IMG/VR virus record: IMGVR_UViG_3300046010_003077
Coordinates: 1-37,556 of that record
Reading direction: 5' to 3' (one strand)
DNA: 37,556 bases
DNA from: a virus
Under the pieces are notes generated by a model, which was not told the origin of the DNA, ran no database searches, and saw only the letters and a list, made by a program, of their open reading frames with translations. A program made the position numbers and the translations under genes. The stretch's first letter is position 1; each line of letters begins with the position of its first letter. Below are positions 24,193 to 29,188 of this stretch, one piece after another.

Positions 24193-25269
24193 GTGTCACA
24201 CAGCAACATCGTTGGCGGCTCGACCGCCAAGCGGCTTATCAACTGTCCCGGTTCGCGGGCGCTTGTGGATAAAGCCCCGCCCCGTCCATCAACATCATAC
24301 GCCGAAGAAGGAACGCGGCTGCATAACGCCATGCACGCGATCCTGTCATTGGACGCAAAAGTCGAAGACTTTGACAACCACGAGAAATTGCAGTTTGCTC
24401 TCGGCGCTTTGAACGAAATAGATCCTAACCGTGAACTGGAGTTTCAGACCGAGTTGACGGTGCATTATGGAGGGTTTCTTGCAGGTGTATTTGGATCAGT
24501 CGATCTCATTGGCCGAATCGGCCGCCGTGCAGTGGTTCTTGATTGGAAGTTTGGTGATGGGGTGGCGGTGGACGCTGAAGAAAACCATCAGCTTCTGTTT
24601 TACACCGCTGCTGCTATGCGCACACCCGAAGCACGTTGGGCGCTGGAAGGCGTGGATGAAGTAGAGCTTATCATCGTCCAGCCGCCGCGCGTCAGCCGGT
24701 GGCTTACGACGCCCGGTCGCGTAAAGGCTTTTGAGCGCACGCTGTATGACGCCGTGCAAACGTCGTTCAGACCTGACGCACCCCTTAACCATGGCGATCA
24801 TTGCCGTTGGTGTCCTGCGAAGCCGACGTGCCCTGCAATCACGGGGCAGTTGGAGCGCGCGATCTCGACGAAGGTGAAAGCTATTGATCCGGAGAAGATG
24901 AACTATGCTTTGGCGATGGCGCTCCTTGCGGAAGAATGGGCGAAAAGCGTGCGCGAACTTGCGCAAACGATGCTTGAAAATAAAGCGCCAATCGACGGAT
25001 GGAAGCTCGTGCCCAAGCGCGCTACACGACATTGGGCCGACGAGGGAAAGGCAAGAGCAGCTATTGCAGAAATGGGATTTGATCCCGAGAGTTTGATGGT
25101 TATGAAGAGCCCGGCGCAGGCCGAGAAGATCTGCGGCAAGCTGCCGAAGGAACTCTTTGTTTCCATCTCCACAGGTAACACCATCGCGCCGGAGAGCGAT
25201 CCACGGCCGGCGGTGTCTACGCTGGGCTCCGACATTCGTCGGGCCTTCTCTAAACTAGAGGTAAAGTAG
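24193..25269 (+). CDS. DUF2800 protein: Cas4/AddB-like nuclease
   Basis: A 358-residue PD-(D/E)XK nuclease. Active-site residues visible are Asp104 (GSVDLI) and Asp117-Trp-Lys119 (LDWKFGDG), with Gln133 in NHQLLFY. Cys18 (INCPGS) together with Cys204, Cys207 and Cys213 (HCRWCPAKPTCPA) has the one-plus-three spacing of the 4Fe-4S cluster in AddB and Cas4. The start is GTG 24193 with GAGG eight bases upstream. It probably acts in phage recombination together with the 25484 protein. Confidence 0.9.
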   Translation: MSHSNIVGGSTAKRLINCPGSRALVDKAPPRPSTSYAEEGTRLHNAMHAILSLDAKVEDFDNHEKLQFALGALNEIDPNRELEFQTELTVHYGGFLAGVFGSVDLIGRIGRRAVVLDWKFGDGVAVDAEENHQLLFYTAAAMRTPEARWALEGVDEVELIIVQPPRVSRWLTTPGRVKAFERTLYDAVQTSFRPDAPLNHGDHCRWCPAKPTCPAITGQLERAISTKVKAIDPEKMNYALAMALLAEEWAKSVRELAQTMLENKAPIDGWKLVPKRATRHWADEGKARAAIAEMGFDPESLMVMKSPAQAEKICGKLPKELFVSISTGNTIAPESDPRPAVSTLGSDIRRAFSKLEVK

Positions 25270-25486
25270 AATGGACGATGAACTTATAAAACTAGAGGAT
25301 ATAATAGGATCCAAGAAGAAAGGCGTAAAAGGGCTGTTCCCTATGTCTCGTTCAGCGTGGTTCGACGGGGTAAAAAAAGGGCGGTTTCCAAGACCTGTTC
25401 ATCTAAGCGCGCGAAATACAATGTATTTCAAATCCGATATGGCAGCGCTTATTCAAAAACTTAAATCCGAAAGGTAAAGTAGAATG
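25260..25486 (+). repeat. Gene cassette bounded by 14-bp direct repeats
   Basis: GGTAAAGTAGAATG occurs at 25260-25273 and 25473-25486, exactly 213 bases apart. Each copy contains the end of one gene, the ribosome site and the ATG of the next. The unit between them is the AlpA-like gene. Recombination between the copies would insert or remove it without damage to either neighbour. Confidence 0.8.
25271..25477 (+). CDS. AlpA-like helix-turn-helix regulator
   Basis: A 68-residue protein. FPMSRSAWFDGVKKGRFPRP and then VHLSARNTMYFKSDMAALIQ is the winged-helix layout of AlpA/excisionase-type DNA-binding proteins (DNA-recognition helix SRSAWFDGVKKG). Roles in this family include transcription control and directing recombination; with no integrase in the genome, transcription control is more likely. 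Codon use is AT-rich compared with both neighbours. Confidence 0.82.
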   Translation: MDDELIKLEDIIGSKKKGVKGLFPMSRSAWFDGVKKGRFPRPVHLSARNTMYFKSDMAALIQKLKSER

Positions 25487-26101
25487 ACTAATATCGTAAA
25501 GTTCGGTAACGCTAACCTTCCCACCGCTGCGTCACTCGCGGCTGCGTTGCGTAAGACAGCCGAAGAGGCCGCGTCGGGTCCGGGCGTCATCCTGAAAATG
25601 GATAAGACCGGGCACTGGGTCTACGGCGCTGACCAGACCGAGGTTGACCGTAGCGGAATCTGGGCGGTTAATCCGCTCTCATTCATCCATGGTTACATCG
25701 CGTGGGGCGAAGGTGAGGTTCTTGGCGAGCATATGGTCCCGATCACTGATGAGTTGCCGGAGCTGGATGCAGCGCCGCCGAACGCCAAGCGTGGTTGGGA
25801 GCCGCAGGTCGGCATGAGCCTGAAGTGCATCAGCGGTGAAGACAAGAACGTGGAGGCGCGCTTCACGACGACTGCGGTCGGCGGGAAGAAGGCGATGCAC
25901 GCGCTTGCGATGAAGGTGGCCGAGCAGGTCGAGAAAGATCAGGAAAAGCCTGTGGCGCTGGTAAAACTTGGTTCCGATCATTACCAGCACAAGAGCTATG
26001 GCCGGGTCTTTACGCCTGTGTTTGAAGTCACTGACTGGATCGGCCTTAACGGTCCGGAAGAGGTGGCTGACACGGACACGGGCCGTCGTCGTCGTAGCTG
26101 A
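25484..26101 (+). CDS. Hypothetical, possible ssDNA-binding partner of DUF2800
   Basis: The 205-residue product has a mixed fold with conserved-looking WGEGEVLGEHMVPI, PQVGMSLKCISG and QHKSYGRVFTPVFEVTDW blocks, and an Arg-rich acidic-then-basic end (DTDTGRRRRS). Phage DUF2800 nucleases are usually encoded next to a ssDNA-binding or annealing protein. This one takes that place, but I cannot match it to a known binding fold, so the function is inference. Confidence 0.8.
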   Translation: MTNIVKFGNANLPTAASLAAALRKTAEEAASGPGVILKMDKTGHWVYGADQTEVDRSGIWAVNPLSFIHGYIAWGEGEVLGEHMVPITDELPELDAAPPNAKRGWEPQVGMSLKCISGEDKNVEARFTTTAVGGKKAMHALAMKVAEQVEKDQEKPVALVKLGSDHYQHKSYGRVFTPVFEVTDWIGLNGPEEVADTDTGRRRRS

Positions 26102-26108
26102 TACAGAG

Positions 26109-26134
26109 CGGGGGCCTAGCGCCCCCGTTTTCTT
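26109..26134 (+). terminator. Rho-independent terminator
   Basis: CGGGGGC (26109-26115), loop CTAGC, GCCCCCG (26121-26127), then TTTTCTT. This is the clearest terminator in the genome. It ends the methylase to 25484 transcript eight bases after the stop, so the genes from 26147 on need read-through or an own promoter, which I do not see. Confidence 0.88.
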
Positions 26135-26146
26135 CGAGAGGGTAGG

Positions 26147-26503
26147 ATGGAAAAGGTTAGCTACTACAAATACGACGCCAAAGATCAAAGGCACATGCTG
26201 ATATCGCTGCCGCGCGTTAAATGGCTGGAGCGCGATCCTGACTACAAATTGCCAGTCCCGCCCAAAGAGATCAAGGAAGACCGTCGCAAGGACGCGCGGA
26301 TTGGCAATAAGGCTGGCGTCAAATACGACCGGCCAGCGCAGAGAAGCGACGCACTGTCACCAGCGCAGAAGCAGGCGTGGGCGCTATATAGCGGCGGCAT
26401 GTCATTTGTCAACATTGGCGTAGAGATGAACCGTTCGACCAACGCGGCCAGTAAACTGGTCGCACAGGCAAAAGAGAAACTGGGGATAGGACTTGAGAAA
26501 TGA
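26147..26503 (+). CDS. Helix-turn-helix protein (sigma region 4-like end)
   Basis: A 118-residue basic protein. The last 50 residues (LSPAQKQAWALYSGGMSFVN, IGVEMNRSTNAASKLVAQAK) form a helix-turn-helix like sigma-factor region 4 or LuxR-type binding domains. The first half (Lys/Pro-rich) has no recognisable domain. A GAGAGGGTAGG ribosome site precedes it. A role in transcription of the replication genes is a guess from location just after the terminator. Confidence 0.75.
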   Translation: MEKVSYYKYDAKDQRHMLISLPRVKWLERDPDYKLPVPPKEIKEDRRKDARIGNKAGVKYDRPAQRSDALSPAQKQAWALYSGGMSFVNIGVEMNRSTNAASKLVAQAKEKLGIGLEK

Positions 26504-26631
26504 AGACCATTCTCATGTTTGTCGGCGTCTACACGCTCGGCATGTGCGTCGTGCGTATCGTGCTGGCCCTTATGGGCGACAGGACGGGGAATAGCGGAAG
26601 ATATAAGCATTGGGAGGACGAGGATGATTGA
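26500..26631 (+). CDS. Small single-span membrane protein (43 aa)
   Basis: The ATGA overlaps the previous stop. One hydrophobic helix (residues 3-25, with TILMFVGVYTLGMCVVRIVL) is followed by a short charged tail ending HWEDEDD. Its last bases (GGGAGGACGAGG) are the ribosome site of the next gene. The tight fit supports it. Function unknown. Confidence 0.6.
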   Translation: MKTILMFVGVYTLGMCVVRIVLALMGDRTGNSGRYKHWEDEDD

Positions 26632-27037
26632 CATCGAGGAACTATTGGCGCGGCTGCGCGACAGAGACGCTCCTGACGGAACGGTAGGTTGGGCGCATGC
26701 AACATATCCGCCGCAAAAAGTGAAGGATGCATTATGCAATCAAGCCGCCGCCGCGCTCGAAGCGCAGGCGAAGGAGATTGCGGAACTGGAGGCGGCTCTG
26801 AAGCCACTTGCGAAAGCCTGGCTGTTTCCCGATGATCTTGGGGAGAAAGCAAGCGTGATTATTCGTTGCGACCCAGATTGGAATGAAGAGGAAAACGACA
26901 TGTCTAGAGAGGATGTTATTGTTTGTCGACGGGAAATTCGCAAGGCTCGCGCCGCGCTGAATGGAGAGAAAGGATGGACAAACAGTATGAGAATACAGCA
27001 GAAGCTTATACGGAAGAATTTACAAAATGGACCGTAG
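26624..27037 (+). CDS. Cassette-zone protein 1 (IAELEAAL / RAALNGEK modules)
   Basis: A 137-residue protein: variable N terminus (MIDIEELLARLRDRDAPDGT), a short coiled coil (KEIAELEAALKPLAKAW, residues ~50-66), a variable middle, then ARAALNGEKG. In the other copies a stop follows this tail; here the codon is TGG, so the frame runs 21 codons further into the next gene. The shared modules make it a paralogue of three later genes. No known domain is visible. Its pattern suggests protein-protein contact through the coil. Confidence 0.75.
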   Translation: MIDIEELLARLRDRDAPDGTVGWAHATYPPQKVKDALCNQAAAALEAQAKEIAELEAALKPLAKAWLFPDDLGEKASVIIRCDPDWNEEENDMSREDVIVCRREIRKARAALNGEKGWTNSMRIQQKLIRKNLQNGP

Positions 27038-27210
27038 AAGAGAACCTTGCGCTGCGCAAACGCATCGCGGAACTTGAAGCGGTGCTGAAGGAGTGCGTTG
27101 ACTCATTAGAAACATGGGTTGACGACCTGTATGCGAGAGGCAGCGTCCCTCCCGGATATAGAGATATATACGAAAAGGCGTTGCGGCAGTTGCTAAATGG
27201 AGAGAAGTAA
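26974..27210 (+). CDS. Cassette-zone protein 2
   Basis: The 78-residue product starts at ATG 26974, for which the previous gene's tail repeat supplies the site GAGAGAAAGG. It carries RIAELEAVLKECVDSLETW (residues ~30-48) and ends RQLLNGEK, a diverged form of the shared tail. N-terminal part is acidic (MDKQYENTAEAYTEEFTKW). It overlaps gene 1 by 64 bases. Function is unknown. Confidence 0.75.
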   Translation: MDKQYENTAEAYTEEFTKWTVEENLALRKRIAELEAVLKECVDSLETWVDDLYARGSVPPGYRDIYEKALRQLLNGEK

Positions 27211-27211
27211 A

Positions 27212-27508
27212 ATGGAAAACGTGACTATCAATGGCATTGAGTATCGTCCTGTTAAGTCGGAAGCCGGAACCCGCACTGTCGTCGTCGTGGATCGCGGATG
27301 GATTTTCGCGGGCGACGTGACGCGTGAGAATGGGCGCATTTACCTGAGAAATGCCCTGCATGTATTCAAGTGGGAAAACCTCGGGTTCTCCGGCATGGTT
27401 GCGGACCCGAAGAAAGCGAAAGCCGATCTGCGCCCGATAGCGGATGTCGATATCCCGGCGGGCGCAGAAGTGTTCTGTGTTCCAGTGCCAGACGGGTGGG
27501 GGCTATGA
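27212..27508 (+). CDS. Small beta protein (RTVVVVDRGW family)
   Basis: A 98-residue protein without the shared modules. Its pattern (RTVVVVDRGWIFAGDVTREN, then NALHVFKWENLGFSGMVADP) resembles a phage family with RIVVLQRGWVxVG that I know from other genomes, where it can be followed by a Gly/Tyr-rich gene, as here; this recollection is unverified. The fold is probably a small beta barrel. It overlaps the Gly-rich gene by ATGA, so the pair is translated together. Confidence 0.78.
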   Translation: MENVTINGIEYRPVKSEAGTRTVVVVDRGWIFAGDVTRENGRIYLRNALHVFKWENLGFSGMVADPKKAKADLRPIADVDIPAGAEVFCVPVPDGWGL

Positions 27509-27837
27509 GCCCCCGCTTCATCCCTGCTGGCGACGGCGACGGCTTCGGCAACGGCTTCGGCTACGGCTATGGCAACGGCGACGGCTTCGGCAACGGCTTC
27601 GGCAGCTACGGCAGCTACGGCTATGGCAACGGCGACGGCTTCGGCAACGGCTTCGGCAGCTACGGCAGCTTCGGCACCGGCAACGGCTTCGGCTACGGCG
27701 ACGGCGACGGCTACGGCGGCGGCAACGGCGGCTTCGGCTACGGCTACGGCGGCGGCAACGGCGGCTTCGGCTACGGCTTCGGGACCGTCTGCAATTCCCA
27801 AAAGATACGCGCCGCACTGAATGGAGAGAAGGAATGA
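27505..27837 (+). CDS. Gly/Phe/Tyr/Asn-rich low-complexity protein with RAALNGEK tail
   Basis: A 110-residue protein. Residues ~10-92 consist almost only of Gly, Phe, Tyr, Asn, Asp and Ser, in units such as GDGFGNGFG, GSYGSYGYG and GGGNGGFGYGYG. Such sequence is disordered and sticky through aromatic residues, like FG-nucleoporin or FUS-type regions. The end is VCNSQKIRAALNGEKE, the tail shared with the neighbouring small genes. At least five frames are open over the repeats, so the frame choice rests on the ATGA overlap with the 27212 gene, the tail, and the overlap with the next start. Function unknown. Confidence 0.72.
   Translation: MSPRFIPAGDGDGFGNGFGYGYGNGDGFGNGFGSYGSYGYGNGDGFGNGFGSYGSFGTGNGFGYGDGDGYGGGNGGFGYGYGGGNGGFGYGFGTVCNSQKIRAALNGEKE
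27561..27774 (+). repeat. Perfect tandem duplications in the Gly-rich gene
   Basis: Two identical 54-bp units (18 codons) at 27561-27614 and 27615-27668, and two identical 33-bp units (11 codons) at 27709-27741 and 27742-27774. Both periods are multiples of three, so copy changes leave the frame intact. Sequence identity without silent changes implies recent slippage or unequal crossing. Confidence 0.93.
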
Positions 27838-28178
27838 GTGAAGAATTAGAATTAACCCCGGTATATTTTGAAAATGACGGTCCTTACCAAGACGCACAAT
27901 CGGCAGAAGAGCTTGAATGTTATGTTATGAACAGCACTTCTCCTAAAACTCCGGCGGAGTGGTGGTCTCGCGGAGAGATTGATAGGTTGCGCGCCCGCAT
28001 CGCGGAACTGGATGCGGCGCTGGTAGATGTTACCGCCCACCTTGTCGCAGCCGTATCGCTTCTTGAACGCGGAGGCAAGAAAGCTGCGCCGAGTAATAGA
28101 ATGTTTAATCAGATGATTGTTGATTACAAAAACTGCATCGAACGCAGCCGCGCCGCGCTGAATGGAGAGAGAGGATGA
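27834..28178 (+). CDS. Cassette-zone protein 3
   Basis: A 114-residue protein starting at ATG 27834 inside the stop of the Gly-rich gene. An acidic N terminus (MSEELELTPVYFENDGPYQD) and AEEL region is followed by RARIAELDAALVDVTAHLVA (residues ~54-73), a basic linker, and SRAALNGERG. The tail repeat again forms the ribosome site of the next gene. No known domain is visible. Confidence 0.78.
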   Translation: MSEELELTPVYFENDGPYQDAQSAEELECYVMNSTSPKTPAEWWSRGEIDRLRARIAELDAALVDVTAHLVAAVSLLERGGKKAAPSNRMFNQMIVDYKNCIERSRAALNGERG

Positions 28179-28492
28179 CTGACGAAGAATTTATCGCGCG
28201 CATCAGAGCCACGCCGACGCTACTCTCCATAATGCTTCAAATAGATGATGCATTAGAGGCAAGGGATAAGGAAGTCGCAGAGCGGTCCGCCCGCATCGCG
28301 GAACTGGAGGCGGCGCTGAAACCGTTCGAAGAAAAGTCTTCTAAAAGTCTAGCCGACGCGGAGGAATTGGCCGCTAACGAAGGCTACGAACTGCCAGACG
28401 ACCAGACTGCGGAAGACATTTATGCGTGGGCGCTCGCTTTGACGTGGGGAGATTTACGAGCCGCCAGCGCCGCGCTGAATGGAGAGAAGTGA
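28175..28492 (+). CDS. Cassette-zone protein 4
   Basis: A 105-residue acidic, helical protein. It holds SARIAELEAALKPFEEKSSK (about 39-58) and ends in ASAALNGEK. KPL/KPF after the coil matches gene 1 (LKPLAKAW), so genes 1 and 4 are the closest pair. The segment YELPDDQTAEDIYAWALA between coil and tail is unique. Function unknown. It overlaps both neighbours by one to four bases. Confidence 0.78.
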   Translation: MTDEEFIARIRATPTLLSIMLQIDDALEARDKEVAERSARIAELEAALKPFEEKSSKSLADAEELAANEGYELPDDQTAEDIYAWALALTWGDLRAASAALNGEK

Positions 28493-28725
28493 TGAAACGT
28501 ATACTGACACTCATGGCGCTTATGTCGCCGGCTTACGCGCAGGAAATATCTGTCTACGATGGGCCGAACGGCCCTGTCGCAACAGAGCTGCGTTACCCAA
28601 ATCAATCGTTCTTTTACACTGAGCGCGGTATGATCTCCGCGCCGAAAGTCGGCAACTACACCGTCTACAACGGCCCGAACGGTGAGTATCTTGGCGGCAG
28701 AATAGATGGAGGCGATAATGAATGA
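28492..28725 (+). CDS. Secreted small protein with two VY[DN]GPNG repeats
   Basis: A 77-residue product. The first 16 residues (MKRILTLMALMSPAYA) are a good Sec signal peptide with AYA before the cut. The 61-residue mature part is beta-like and carries SVYDGPNGPV at its start and TVYNGPNGEY near its end. It would act in the periplasm or envelope. Export is unusual for a gene in a replication block; superinfection exclusion or envelope change during infection are possible roles, both inferred. It starts in the stop of protein 4. Confidence 0.75.
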   Translation: MKRILTLMALMSPAYAQEISVYDGPNGPVATELRYPNQSFFYTERGMISAPKVGNYTVYNGPNGEYLGGRIDGGDNE

Positions 28726-29188
28726 GAATGAAAAACTAGTGGCCGCGCACATAGAAAGACGCGGGTTTTCCATACTATCACGAGGCTGGCCTGACTTTCT
28801 CTGCGTTAAAAAAGAAGTGCCTAACAGTTATGGTATACAGCAAGTGATCGGAAAAGGCGTTATGTGCGTCGAAGTGAAAGCGGGTAAAGATGATCTTTCT
28901 AAAGAGCAAAAGTTAGTTCACACCATATTAAAAGCGGCCGGATTGCCCGTTTATACTGTGCGCGCGGAGGAAGTCGCAAAGAAACGGAGTTACAACACTC
29001 GGAAATTCCTAACGCACTCCGAACTTCAGGCGGCGCAAGGAAAGTTATGGGAGTTACATCAACGCGTAAAAGAGCTAGAGAAAATCATAGAGGATTCGTC
29101 GGCGGTGTTAGAATATTCTGACGCTAATATAGGTTCGTTGCTCGGTCCTCAAACATGCGGTCACGTCAATGATATGGCTAGATTTTGA
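28718..29188 (+). CDS. Small PD-(D/E)XK nuclease, VRR-NUC/resolvase-like
   Basis: A 156-residue protein whose ATG at 28718 has GGAGG five bases upstream. Nuclease core: RGWPDFLCV with Asp26, and MCVEVKAGKDD with Glu52 and Lys54, then SKEQKLVHTILKAAGLPVYT, which is the usual Gln-containing helix. The last 50 residues are a coiled coil (LWELHQRVKELEKIIEDS). It ends 20 bases inside the polymerase gene. It probably cuts branched DNA during replication. Confidence 0.85.
   Translation: MNENEKLVAAHIERRGFSILSRGWPDFLCVKKEVPNSYGIQQVIGKGVMCVEVKAGKDDLSKEQKLVHTILKAAGLPVYTVRAEEVAKKRSYNTRKFLTHSELQAAQGKLWELHQRVKELEKIIEDSSAVLEYSDANIGSLLGPQTCGHVNDMARF

Larger units (their letters stand above)
26774..28489 (+). 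repeat. Dispersed two-part repeat family of the cassette zone
   Basis: Coil repeat (10 codons around IAELEAAL): 26774-26803, 27061-27090, 27996-28025, 28292-28321. Tail repeat (8 codons, RAALNGEK, containing CTGAATGGAGAGA): 26948-26971, 27184-27207, 27808-27831, 28149-28172, 28466-28489. The tail copies match at DNA level in nearly all bases and include the GGAGAG ribosome site for the gene after them. Confidence 0.9.

Noticed and set aside
27518-27817. Repeats first considered as a possible CRISPR-like or minisatellite array
   Set aside because: The units are contiguous, of coding period (multiples of three) and without spacers, so they are protein-coding low-complexity sequence.
27340-27897. 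Long minus-strand frame of Ala/Val/Glu repeats over the Gly-rich gene, and Arg/Leu and Ala/Thr repeat frames on the plus strand
   Set aside because: They exist only because the repeat DNA lacks stop codons. None has a ribosome site, a fitting start or conserved ends; the chosen frame has the ATGA overlap and the shared tail.
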